A stretch of 64,000 nt of DNA from Alteromonas_F sp964429915 (GTDB lineage Bacteria > Pseudomonadota > Gammaproteobacteria > Enterobacterales > Alteromonadaceae): NCBI GenBank assembly GCA_964429915.1, contig CAYSDZ010000005.1, positions 62,001-126,000 of the forward strand, in the 5' to 3' direction. The position numbers were made by a program, and so were the translations under genes. The notes under the pieces are model-generated. The model had not been told where the DNA came from, ran no database searches, and saw only the letters and a list, made by a program, of their open reading frames with translations. Shown here in pieces: positions 8,633 through 16,523 of the stretch; positions within the stretch are counted from its first letter, which is position 1; every line of letters starts with the position of its first letter.

Positions 8633-9343
8633 TTATCCTACAAGTCCTTGTTTGGCATCCAAGTTTGCTTGAGCTAAGCTCTCGTGAGAGCCAATGTCCC
8701 TATGATAATTTGTGTTTAACCATGAATTAATTCGATTGAAAAAGAGCGGTATCACGTCACAGCTAAAATCTAACAGTCCCTCTTTTTTAATTAAATTAAC
8801 CACTTCTTTTTCAATGATATACACAGCACCATTTGCTAAATTTGAGGGTGGGCTTATTACTTTTTCGTGCATATTGATTACTAAGTTATTTTTATTCAAC
8901 TCGACAATTCCGCAGCTCTCAGGGGAGTTGGTTTCGAATAACATCATCGTCATCACTGCGTCACGGTCTTTGTGTGTAAATGCATGGATAAAGTCTTTTA
9001 GTTGGAAGCAGGAGAAATTATCAGCATGGATTACCAGAGTTGGCTCATCACACAATTTTTCAGCATTCTTTGCTATTGTTCCGGCAGTGCCTAACAGTTC
9101 AGGTTCAAACCAAGTCTTGATTTTTTTCGTTCCTGACCATTTGTTATCAAGATGCTTAATTACCTTCTCGTGAAGATAATGGAGGTTTATGAATATCTCA
9201 CTAATTTCATCTTCGTTAATAAGTAGTTCAAGCCAATAATCTAAGAGTGGTTTGTTATTAATAGGGGCTAAGCATTTTGGTATGGTATTGGTTAAGGGTT
9301 TTAGTCGTGTTCCAAAGCCAGCAGCTAATAGTAGTGCTTTCAC
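8633..9343 (-). CDS. Sugar-1-phosphate nucleotidyltransferase (HddC/ManC-like)
   Basis: 236 residues of the NTP_transferase family. The signature LAAGFGTRLKPLT (6-18) binds the nucleotide, PKCLAPI follows, and ELLGTAGT and HADNF hold the sugar and metal sites. Length fits single-domain heptose-1-phosphate or mannose-1-phosphate guanylyltransferases. It overlaps the kinase gene upstream by 4 bases. With a GmhA-like isomerase and a heptose-type kinase in the same locus, formation of an NDP-heptose is the likeliest role, but nucleotide and sugar are not proven by the sequence. Confidence 0.85.
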   Translation of the reverse strand: MKALLLAAGFGTRLKPLTNTIPKCLAPINNKPLLDYWLELLINEDEISEIFINLHYLHEKVIKHLDNKWSGTKKIKTWFEPELLGTAGTIAKNAEKLCDEPTLVIHADNFSCFQLKDFIHAFTHKDRDAVMTMMLFETNSPESCGIVELNKNNLVINMHEKVISPPSNLANGAVYIIEKEVVNLIKKEGLLDFSCDVIPLFFNRINSWLNTNYHRDIGSHESLAQANLDAKQGLVG

Positions 9344-10815
9344 TGAATTAGCTCCTGAATTTTTTTTACCAATTCCTCAGTATTTATTGGTACATTTCCC
9401 ATCGTATTTACTTGAACAGCCGACGCAACACTACCAATAAAAGAAGCTTGCCATATGGAAGCCCCTGTGCACAGCATGAGAGTTGTCGCCACGAAAAACG
9501 CATCACCAGCTCCTGCTGTATCAATGGCAACGTCTGAAAGCGCAGGTAAATTGTCGGTTTCCAACGAACTATTTAAGTCCTCTCGGTGCCTAATTAGAAC
9601 CCCTTCGGCACCTAGTGTGACAATTAAATTATTCGTGTTTAATTGATTAGCCAAATCTGAAGTAACTTGTATTAATCCGTTATCGTCATCCTGCACAGCG
9701 AGCCTAGCTTCTAATTCGGTTGGAGTTGTTAGCATTAGATGGTTAAACTTATTGAGATCGCCTTTCTGTGAAGAGGTTTGACTGTCTGCAACCATAGGGA
9801 TTGAATGTTTAACACACAACTTTTGAATTTTTTGAATTAGAGTGGGGCATAACACACCGAAGCTAAAGTCGGAAAAAATGACTGCATCAAAACTTGATAT
9901 TTGTTCTTGAAAACTTGAGACTAAGCTATCAATTGTGGGGTGTTCGATTGCATGTTTTCTAAAGCTATTTACTCTTAACAGTGTTTTGTTTTTTGCCCTA
10001 TATCTTAATTTGTGCGTAGTTGGTCTAGTTTTATCCTCTATAATTATGCTTTTAACATCATATTCGTGAAGCTTGCTACGGGCAAACTTTCCGGGTCCGT
10101 CATTACCTACTACACTATAAAAAGTGACATTTGCGCCCAACCTTCTAGCGTGAGCAGACACAATGCCCGCACCACCAAGATATTGAAAAGATTCTAAGGG
10201 GCTAACAGCTATTGTCGGGTCTTCTTGAGACATCCCGATAGGCAGGCATTCTTGGTACTCATCGATAATAATATCACCAAATATTGCCACATTTAGGTTC
10301 TCGAATTTTTTTAAATGTGTTCTTAGGGTAGCTTCGCTGATGTTATACCGCTGATGGAATTTTTGTAACTGGACACCAATCTTTGAACTTTCTGCAGCTT
10401 GTTGAAGTAGAAGCTCTTTTGTTGAAAATTGTTTTTCACCAGAAGAAAAGAGTACTTTGCCACCAAATTTTGCTGCTATTTCTTGTTCTATATTGCTTAA
10501 TTGCTCAAACTCTTTTCCTTTAACAATCACTTGTGGTTGCAGTGCGTAAAGGAACTCTTCTAAATCTTCTTCGATAAGAACAACTTCGTCTACAAAAGAT
10601 AAGGAAGCAAGAGCTGACATTCTTTCTTGGTTAGAAAAATAGGTATTTAAGGAATATTTTTGATCATTCAAGCCTACAACCAGTGTTTCAGCCTGTTCTT
10701 TCGCAAACAGTAAAAATCGAATATGTCCTGGGTGTATAATATTAAAATTGCCGGATACGAATGCTATTCGACTATTCAGCTTTCTAATAGAGGTTGCGTG
10801 GTCAAGTTTGTCCAT
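9340..10815 (-). CDS. HldE-like bifunctional protein with domains in swapped order
   Basis: 491 residues. Residues about 14-140 are a cytidylyltransferase-like domain with the HxGH motif HPGH (28-31). Residues about 170-480 are a PfkB/ribokinase-type kinase with GGAGIVSAHARRLG and the catalytic DTAGAGDAFF (432-441). Classical HldE has the kinase first and the nucleotidyltransferase last; here the order is reversed. Family role: phosphorylation of heptose 7-phosphate at C1 and nucleotide transfer to heptose 1-phosphate. No GmhB phosphatase or HldD epimerase is seen in the window. The gene lies 24 bases after luxC and overlaps the next gene. Confidence 0.85.
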   Translation of the reverse strand: MDKLDHATSIRKLNSRIAFVSGNFNIIHPGHIRFLLFAKEQAETLVVGLNDQKYSLNTYFSNQERMSALASLSFVDEVVLIEEDLEEFLYALQPQVIVKGKEFEQLSNIEQEIAAKFGGKVLFSSGEKQFSTKELLLQQAAESSKIGVQLQKFHQRYNISEATLRTHLKKFENLNVAIFGDIIIDEYQECLPIGMSQEDPTIAVSPLESFQYLGGAGIVSAHARRLGANVTFYSVVGNDGPGKFARSKLHEYDVKSIIIEDKTRPTTHKLRYRAKNKTLLRVNSFRKHAIEHPTIDSLVSSFQEQISSFDAVIFSDFSFGVLCPTLIQKIQKLCVKHSIPMVADSQTSSQKGDLNKFNHLMLTTPTELEARLAVQDDDNGLIQVTSDLANQLNTNNLIVTLGAEGVLIRHREDLNSSLETDNLPALSDVAIDTAGAGDAFFVATTLMLCTGASIWQASFIGSVASAVQVNTMGNVPINTEELVKKIQELIQ

Positions 10816-10839
10816 TCATTTGTTTTCTTTGATCATTTT

Positions 10840-12036
10840 TTAAGGGTTGTTTGAGAGTTTGGATAAACAAAAAACCAAATCCACCCCATCCCAAACATGC
10901 TCAAATTGTAAACTTTGTCCTAATTTCACCCAACGCTTAATAGCTTTCTGTTCATCAAGTGTTTTAATTACGTTTTTATCGGCATCGTTTAGCATAACTG
11001 TACTAATACCTTGAAGTTTATCAATAAGCAAAGGTCGAATATCTTGTAATGTTTTTAAAGATAGCTGGATGAGAGCAAAATTTCCGCAATGAATTTCAAT
11101 GTCCATAGCATTGACTTCTTGCATATCCACCACATCGAATACTTTGCTTCGCACGTGGGAATGACTTCTTCCTGTCATCGCTAAGTATTGCAAATAAACC
11201 TGTTTATCAATGTGTTCTGATACAGTTAGCTTAGTCTCCTTCCAAAGCTTTTCTACCGCATCCCAAAACGCTTCTTTACTCGATTCACTGACGCCAGGCA
11301 ACCACACTACCACTCTTGGCGAGGCGCAAGCCTGCTGATTAAAGGGGGTTACATCAGTAATAAAGCGCTGAGCAACATGTGAGATTTCATTTTTAGCGAT
11401 TTCTCCCATTAAAGCGATAGAAAAACGGTCGGGGAAAAGTAGCTTGTTGCAATGTTTTGGCGCAGGGAGCTGGTTAAAATATTCAACAGTTTGGTCTCCT
11501 CCCCAAACCACTAAGCCCTCTGCGTAAGCGACCAAAAATCGAGAAATAGCCTCGTTACGGGGGTAGCGAAGTAAACAAATTCGTTGCGCAGCGGCGTTTT
11601 GTGTTTGCTCAATAAATTGGGTAAATAGCTCAATCAATAAGTGCGATAAGGCAGATTCTTTGTTACCTAAACGCACAATCACTTTGTTACCTGTTAACAC
11701 AGCCAAAACGAGACTGTAAAAAAATAGCGTGTCGATATTGTTGGGCGCAATTTGCACTACACTGCCAAGTGCTTGGCGTTTTTCACTACGATATTCATTG
11801 CGTATTTTGCTCAAATTCGCCGTGCGTAGCCAAAAGCCAAGTGCAACTAATGCAGGCTCTTGCTTCGCTTGTGTTGAGTGAAGTAAAACCTGCGAAAAAT
11901 CAGCAAAAAATTGAATGGCTTGTTCGTCCATCAACGCGCAAAGTGGCGCATCGTCATATGCTTGCCTTTGCACTGGCGAGCAAGGGAAAACCCACTTTAT
12001 TGCTTTAAATGCAGTGAGTTCAGCTAAACGTATCAC
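10840..12036 (-). CDS. LuxC-like acyl-CoA/acyl-protein reductase
   Basis: 398 residues of the LuxC acyl-CoA reductase family (aldehyde-dehydrogenase fold). The catalytic cysteine region is FNQQACASPR with C237, and GNKVIVRLGNKES (116-128) is a family block for the nucleotide. Known role: NADPH-dependent reduction of an acyl group held on LuxE to an aldehyde. No luxA or luxB is present, so this is not bioluminescence. It overlaps the LuxE-like gene by 17 bases. The product may be an aldehyde or a thioester-bound acyl used to decorate a sugar; inference. Confidence 0.88.
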   Translation of the reverse strand: MIRLAELTAFKAIKWVFPCSPVQRQAYDDAPLCALMDEQAIQFFADFSQVLLHSTQAKQEPALVALGFWLRTANLSKIRNEYRSEKRQALGSVVQIAPNNIDTLFFYSLVLAVLTGNKVIVRLGNKESALSHLLIELFTQFIEQTQNAAAQRICLLRYPRNEAISRFLVAYAEGLVVWGGDQTVEYFNQLPAPKHCNKLLFPDRFSIALMGEIAKNEISHVAQRFITDVTPFNQQACASPRVVVWLPGVSESSKEAFWDAVEKLWKETKLTVSEHIDKQVYLQYLAMTGRSHSHVRSKVFDVVDMQEVNAMDIEIHCGNFALIQLSLKTLQDIRPLLIDKLQGISTVMLNDADKNVIKTLDEQKAIKRWVKLGQSLQFEHVWDGVDLVFCLSKLSNNP

Positions 12037-13066
12037 TGCACCCCCTTGCTTCGGCAGAAGTTACTCTCCCGACCACTGAAAAGTATTTTCCTTTGCGGCC
12101 ACATTCGCAATCATCTATGCCCTTAAGCACAGCTAAATCTTCGGTCAAAATATTATGACCGGGATAGCTAGTGGGCAAGAGCGAGCGAGTTTGAATTAGG
12201 CCTTGTTGATCCAACTCACAGGGTTGCAGTGAGTACGGCTCTAGAATATCAATGTCGGCCCAAACAGGCACATGTAAATGACCTGCTTCGCATTCAACAT
12301 AAATAGTGCCTGTTTGTTCGGCCATGCCATAAAAATTATGTATTCTGCGCGTGCCAAATAAAGAGAGAATGTGTGACTTTAACGAGGTATTGTCTATCGC
12401 TTCATCTTGCATTTTTTTCCAACCACCGCTGTGCAAGACAATGAGGTTGGGATTTGAAAAACGGATGTTATTTTTAAGTAACGGTCTTAATAATTTTGAC
12501 CACAGAATAAAAGTGAAACCAAATAATAAGATGGGTCCTTGGTGTTCTTCAAAAAAAGCATGCAATAAGTCTATATTTAACTCAAATTCTTCATCTAATG
12601 CGAATGCTCGTTGTCGTCCGAAAAACGATAAACCTTGAATGCCAGCAGCGCGTGCACCAAACGACGCCCCAGTGCTTAAAATGGTAGGGCTGTCTGCGAC
12701 TAAATAAGGCAAACGCTGTTTGCCAATCCATTGCCCAAGAATTTTAGTGAGTACTTTAGACTGTAATGCGCTTGTGTGTCGGTCTAGGGAAATTTGCGAC
12801 ACTGCGCTGCCACTGGTGCCGGACGACGTCACCGTTTTAAACACATCATTGTGCGCAATCGAGCGTAGCGATTGCAGTTTGAACTGCCTTGCCCATAACG
12901 GTTTATGTTCACCTTTGTTTGCATCAACCCAATGCTTATAGGGTAAACAATGTTGATACTGCCATTGGTTTAAAGCCTTAAAGGCAGGTTCGAAGTGAGT
13001 GGCTTTTTCCTTCTCTGTCCACCCATAGCAAGGCCATTGGATAATATCATCCCAATTTAGCACCAT
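12020..13066 (-). CDS. LuxE-like acyl-protein synthetase
   Basis: 348 residues of the LuxE acyl-protein synthetase family, related to AMP-forming ligases. The nucleotide loop is SSGTSGS (81-87), and HNFYGMAEQTG near residue 250 is the adenylate motif. A pair of cysteines (ECEAGHLH, later CECGRKG) resembles those of phenylacetate-CoA ligase relatives. Known role: activates a carboxylic acid as acyl-AMP and holds it on a cysteine for LuxC. It overlaps both neighbours, so the AMP-ligase, LuxE and LuxC are made together. Confidence 0.88.
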   Translation of the reverse strand: MVLNWDDIIQWPCYGWTEKEKATHFEPAFKALNQWQYQHCLPYKHWVDANKGEHKPLWARQFKLQSLRSIAHNDVFKTVTSSGTSGSAVSQISLDRHTSALQSKVLTKILGQWIGKQRLPYLVADSPTILSTGASFGARAAGIQGLSFFGRQRAFALDEEFELNIDLLHAFFEEHQGPILLFGFTFILWSKLLRPLLKNNIRFSNPNLIVLHSGGWKKMQDEAIDNTSLKSHILSLFGTRRIHNFYGMAEQTGTIYVECEAGHLHVPVWADIDILEPYSLQPCELDQQGLIQTRSLLPTSYPGHNILTEDLAVLKGIDDCECGRKGKYFSVVGRVTSAEARGCSDTFS

Positions 13067-14421
13067 TCCGCTAGCCTCTTATAGTCTGTTTTGCCATTGG
13101 TGTTTACAGGAATATGACTTATGCAGCGCAACGTTATGAATCGAGCGTGAATAACCAAGATATTCGCTATATTCTGAGTCAGCTCTCGTTTTTTTCCATC
13201 GTCTAGGGGGGTGTCTCGTTCAAGCACGCAAATGAGATTGTTATCTTCCCCAAGCGCTTTCGTATTAGGATAAACGGTAGCTAACAGGCACTCCACCTCG
13301 TCCAATTGTGTGCGTTCACCATTGATTTTGATGATGCGTTTTATTCTACCGGTAACAAACACATCACCTTCTTTATCTTGATATCCGATATCGCCTGTTG
13401 CTAGCGCGGTTATTTTACTGAAATCTGCCAAGTCACCAAGCGATTCGGCGTAGCCCAACATAATGTTGTCACCCTGAATACAAAGTTCACCCTCGATGCC
13501 ATGGCGAGCAATTACCTTACCGTTTTTATCCGTCAAAAAAAGCGTGCAACCGGGAATGCCTTGGCCAATTGACTCCGGTTTTTGTGATAGTTTTTCTGGT
13601 GGTAAGTACGCTATACGAGCCGTCGCTTCGGTTTGCCCATACATGGTATAAAACAGTCGATTATTTTGAATGCAATGCGAATGTATCTCGCTTTTTATTA
13701 CTACATCTAAACGCCCGCCTGCTTGAGCAAGGTAGCGCATAGAAGGCGGTAATTTATTCAAACCGTTGATACGTCGTAATGTTTCAAAGACAAACGGCAC
13801 GCCGTACAGGGCGTTTATATTGTACATATTAACGGCTTGCCAAAAGTCCGGCGCAATCACGCTAAGTTTATTGAAAACAATGCACGCTTTTTTTGCTAAG
13901 TGGGTATTGATAATCGACAAACCAAAGCTGTATGAAAAGGGTAGGGTAGTGATCACCTTATCATTTTCACGAATAGGTAAAAATGCACAGATACTTTGAG
14001 TATTTGCCGCCAATGCCCTATAGCTCAAACAAACAAACTTAACTGAGCCTGTAGAGCCCGACGTGGTAAGCATTACCGCAAGCTCTTTGTCTAGTCGCAA
14101 CTTAGAAGCATGGTTCACTACGATGGTTTCGTTTTGGAGGGTGAGGTTCGGCTGATAGTTTTCAAGTACTGCTTCAAGGGTGCGCACTGGCGAAGAATAC
14201 TCCAACAAAATAGCGCAATGGCCGCTTTTTAAACAAGCCAGATAATTTACTAGCGTGTTGAAGGTATTGTCTGCCATTATTAAACACAAACTGCGTTCAT
14301 TGGGTAATGCCGAAACACGCTTATCGACTGCTTGGTGCAGCGCAGAATAGGTTATATGCTCACCGCTCTCTGAAACACAGGCTAATGATTCACTTTCAGC
14401 CGAACATTCCCAAAATTTCAC
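13057..14421 (-). CDS. AMP-dependent acyl ligase (acyl-ACP/acyl-CoA synthetase)
   Basis: 454 residues of the ANL superfamily. Core motifs: TTSGSTGSVK (119-128), YGQTEA (261-266), the TGDIGYQDKEG hinge region, and the C-terminal NGKTDY lysine (about residue 444). Known role: adenylation of a carboxylic acid and transfer to a phosphopantetheine thiol. The ACP gene directly upstream, with a one-base stop/start overlap, is the natural acceptor. A role in loading a short acyl group for the GNAT or for LuxE/LuxC is inferred. Confidence 0.88.
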   Translation of the reverse strand: MKFWECSAESESLACVSESGEHITYSALHQAVDKRVSALPNERSLCLIMADNTFNTLVNYLACLKSGHCAILLEYSSPVRTLEAVLENYQPNLTLQNETIVVNHASKLRLDKELAVMLTTSGSTGSVKFVCLSYRALAANTQSICAFLPIRENDKVITTLPFSYSFGLSIINTHLAKKACIVFNKLSVIAPDFWQAVNMYNINALYGVPFVFETLRRINGLNKLPPSMRYLAQAGGRLDVVIKSEIHSHCIQNNRLFYTMYGQTEATARIAYLPPEKLSQKPESIGQGIPGCTLFLTDKNGKVIARHGIEGELCIQGDNIMLGYAESLGDLADFSKITALATGDIGYQDKEGDVFVTGRIKRIIKINGERTQLDEVECLLATVYPNTKALGEDNNLICVLERDTPLDDGKKRELTQNIANILVIHARFITLRCISHIPVNTNGKTDYKRLAEWC

Positions 14422-14657
14422 TAAAACTCAACACCGTGACGTCCGAGAATTCGCTTGGCTTTTGCAAATGAACTCATGTCAATAATATCGTCAGGCTCTA
14501 ACATAATATCGAACGCGGCTTCTAAATCGGTGATCAAAATCATGTGAGCAGTAGAATCCCAATTGGGATGCTCGGAATAGGCTAAAGTGTCGTTTATTTC
14601 TGAATACGCTATATTCAGAGAATCACTGAAAACCTGATTGAGTGTTGAAAGAGACAT
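14421..14657 (-). CDS. Acyl carrier protein
   Basis: 78 residues from ATG 14657, chosen because AGGT stands 8 bases before it; an earlier in-frame ATG (14672) would overlap the GNAT gene. The phosphopantetheine site is NWDSTAHM with Ser35, followed by an acidic helix (DLEAAFDI) and EPDDIIDM, typical of ACPs. It lies between the GNAT and the AMP-ligase genes and so probably carries the acyl group used by this operon. Confidence 0.88.
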   Translation of the reverse strand: MSLSTLNQVFSDSLNIAYSEINDTLAYSEHPNWDSTAHMILITDLEAAFDIMLEPDDIIDMSSFAKAKRILGRHGVEF

Positions 14658-14661
14658 AAGC

Positions 14662-15195
14662 TTACCTGTCAAAAAAGCGATAGTATTTTAGTTTGTAGTG
14701 ATTAAAGTTATCGGCAGATACCTGCATTTTTATATGTTCTGATGTTTCTTCGATTATTTTATACCCTTGATTAAGGTTAAACCGCAGAGCCGCTTTATTG
14801 TGCGGTAAAACAGTAGCATCTATTTTTTTTAAACCGAGGTGTTCAAAACCAAATTCAAGCAACATGAGTGACGGTAAAAATGCGTAAGCACTTCCCTTTA
14901 CTTCCTCGTCACACAAATATAACCCAGCCTCACCCGCATTCTTTCCGGATAGTTTTATATTGGCGACCCCAATGTCGCTATTCTTGTACGAAATAATAAA
15001 GTGGAATTCAGTTTCGGAACCACATATCCGCTTGAGCCAAGCTTGGTGTTCTTGAGCCTTGATAATAGAAGTGTTCAACATGTTTTGTCGAACACTTTCA
15101 TCGTTTCGCCAAGTTAGCACTTGCGCTAAGTGGTTCGATGTTAAAGGCGATAGCTGCATGCCAAATTTTTGCAGGTGGTAAGAATTTTGTTTCAT
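14662..15195 (-). CDS. GNAT N-acyltransferase, PseH-like
   Basis: 177 residues. The N-terminal block WRNDESVRQNML and EHQAWL is typical of PseH/RimJ-like GNATs, and NKAALRFNLNQGYKI is the acetyl-CoA-binding end of the fold. PseH acetylates the 4-amino group of the pseudaminic acid precursor used on flagellins. First gene of the minus-strand operon, divergent from the flagellin-like gene, with an ACP gene next to it, so the acyl donor may be acyl-ACP rather than acetyl-CoA; inference. Confidence 0.85.
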   Translation of the reverse strand: MKQNSYHLQKFGMQLSPLTSNHLAQVLTWRNDESVRQNMLNTSIIKAQEHQAWLKRICGSETEFHFIISYKNSDIGVANIKLSGKNAGEAGLYLCDEEVKGSAYAFLPSLMLLEFGFEHLGLKKIDATVLPHNKAALRFNLNQGYKIIEETSEHIKMQVSADNFNHYKLKYYRFFDR

Positions 15196-15495
15196 TCCAG
15201 TGATGTTTATTATGTCATTCTGCGTTATTTATACGTACTATCGATTTAAAATTCATAGTTTATTAAGCCTACACCAAAGTAAAATAAAAGTATCCGCTTA
15301 CTCTTGTTAAATCATAAAAAAGAGTGGAAAAACAGGATCTAAAGTTGTCTGTAAAACTAGCTTATTACTGACTTTGTCACTTGTTTTTCATTTTACTTGT
15401 GATTTGGGTATGAAAATAAATACGCAATTATATTGCTCAAACTTTGAGCGTTCATGGTCGGCAGTATATACTTGACCTTGAGAGAGAGGTGGACT
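15196..15495. other. Divergent intergenic region between GNAT operon and flagellin-like gene
   Basis: 300 bases without a gene, AT-rich. It must hold promoters for both directions. A FliA-like site is proposed at 15437-15464; toward the minus strand only a weak TATAAA-like box near 15228 can be seen. No terminator or repeat was noticed. Confidence 0.6.
15437..15464 (+). promoter_or_regulatory. Possible sigma-28 (FliA) promoter of the flagellin-like gene
   Basis: TCAAACTT, twelve bases, then GTCGGCAG. This partly matches the FliA consensus (TAAAGTTT and GCCGATAA) and stands about 30 bases before the start codon. The match is imperfect. Confidence 0.3.
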
Positions 15496-16293
15496 ATGTC
15501 ATCAATTAATTCAGTAAGTAATTCTTCAATCTTGCAGCAAATACAGCAGCAACAGGAAGAACGATTAGAAGCGTTGTCGTCAGGGCGCAGAATTAACGAA
15601 GCGTCTGATGGTGCCGCTGCACAACAGATCATCGACCGTTTAACCACTGAAGTAGAGGGGAACCGGCAGGCGATATCGAATGCCTTTGACGGAATCTCAT
15701 TAGCGCAAGTGGCTGAGGGTGGGTTGTCGGGCATTAATGACGATGTGAATCGTATTCGCGAATTGACCATTCAATCTGGAAACGGCATCTTGTCCGATGC
15801 GGATAGAAGCGCCATTCAGAGTGAAATTTCTGCATTACAAGACAATATTTCGCAAACCGTTGAACAAACCACGTTTGCAGGACAACCTTTGTTGAGTGAG
15901 CAGGGCGATATAAGTTTCCAAGTCAGCTCAACCGCAGGCAGTCAAATCGACGTGAGCACCCAAGATTTTAATTCAGAGCTCGATGCGGTATTGAATATTG
16001 ACGTAACTCAACAATCGACAGAAGATGCCTTAGCCGCTGCTGATGCTGCCATTGAAACAGTGGGTGCAGCGCGTGGTGAATTAGGTGCAGTACAGAATCG
16101 CTTTCAAAGCGCGGCAAGTAATTTATCACAAGCCGACGTTAATGCTTCAGCAGCACGAAGTCGTATAGCTGATACCGATTTTGCACAAGCTACATCCGAA
16201 TCAGCATCGGCTGGTGTTTTAGGTCAGGCTGCGGTCGCACTTCAGGCGCAGGCAAATCAGCAACAAGGGCAAGTATTAACTCTTTTAAATTAA
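15496..16293 (+). CDS. Divergent flagellin-like protein
   Basis: 265 residues from ATG 15496, preceded by GAGAGGTGG; a longer frame from 15454 lacks such a site. The N-terminal D0/D1 region keeps LSSGRRINEASDGAAAQQI and NAFDGISLAQVAEG; the C-terminal region keeps SRIADTDFAQAT and ends QGQVLTLLN. The first 25 residues are Gln-rich and differ from ordinary flagellins (no MAxxVNTN start). There is no variable D2/D3 insert, as in Shewanella-like short flagellins. Polar flagellin genes are usually followed by flaG, fliD and fliS before flrA, and these are absent here, so the main filament genes probably lie elsewhere. A minor or structural filament subunit is inferred. Confidence 0.85.
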   Translation: MSSINSVSNSSILQQIQQQQEERLEALSSGRRINEASDGAAAQQIIDRLTTEVEGNRQAISNAFDGISLAQVAEGGLSGINDDVNRIRELTIQSGNGILSDADRSAIQSEISALQDNISQTVEQTTFAGQPLLSEQGDISFQVSSTAGSQIDVSTQDFNSELDAVLNIDVTQQSTEDALAAADAAIETVGAARGELGAVQNRFQSAASNLSQADVNASAARSRIADTDFAQATSESASAGVLGQAAVALQAQANQQQGQVLTLLN

Positions 16294-16305
16294 TAAATAA
16301 TTGTT

Positions 16306-16362
16306 ATACCCGTTCCTCCTCAATATAGCTCTGAAACGAGCATGTTGAGGTGGAACGGGTAT
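16306..16362. repeat. 18-bp inverted repeat after the flagellin-like gene
   Basis: Arms at 16306-16323 and 16345-16362 pair with one mismatch around a 21-base loop. It stands 12 bases after the flagellin stop and just before a canonical terminator, so it may form a stable 3' mRNA end. Confidence 0.75.
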
Positions 16363-16370
16363 ATATGAAG

Positions 16371-16397
16371 AAAAAAGCAGCAATCGCTGCTTTTTTT
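16371..16397 (+). terminator. Rho-independent terminator
   Basis: AAAAAAGCAGC, loop AATC, then GCTGC and seven Ts. The stem is perfect and bidirectional in form. It ends the flagellin-like transcript and separates it from flrA. Confidence 0.85.
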
Positions 16398-16420
16398 ATG
16401 TCTCAAATTGCCATAGTCAG

Positions 16421-16448
16421 TTGCGCTTATTGAACTAGGATATACAAT
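16421..16448 (+). promoter_or_regulatory. Possible sigma-70 promoter of flrA
   Basis: TTGCGC, 16 bases, TACAAT, about 75 bases before the flrA start. Plausible by sequence only. Confidence 0.4.
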
Positions 16449-16523
16449 CAATAGAGAAAAGTTGAAAAATAAGAAAAATGTTCTAAAACATTAAAACATG
16501 CAGTTAGGGGAATTTGGAGTTCG

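Noticed and set aside
8712..9173. Long plus-strand frame inside the nucleotidyltransferase
   Set aside because: It is antisense to a clear sugar nucleotidyltransferase and has no recognisable domain or ribosome site.
12351..12941. Plus-strand frames opposite the LuxE-like gene
   Set aside because: They are shadows of the minus-strand coding sequence; composition and lack of motifs argue against them.
10840..13066. Bioluminescence operon
   Set aside because: LuxC and LuxE relatives are present but no luxA, luxB or luxD; neighbours are glycan genes.
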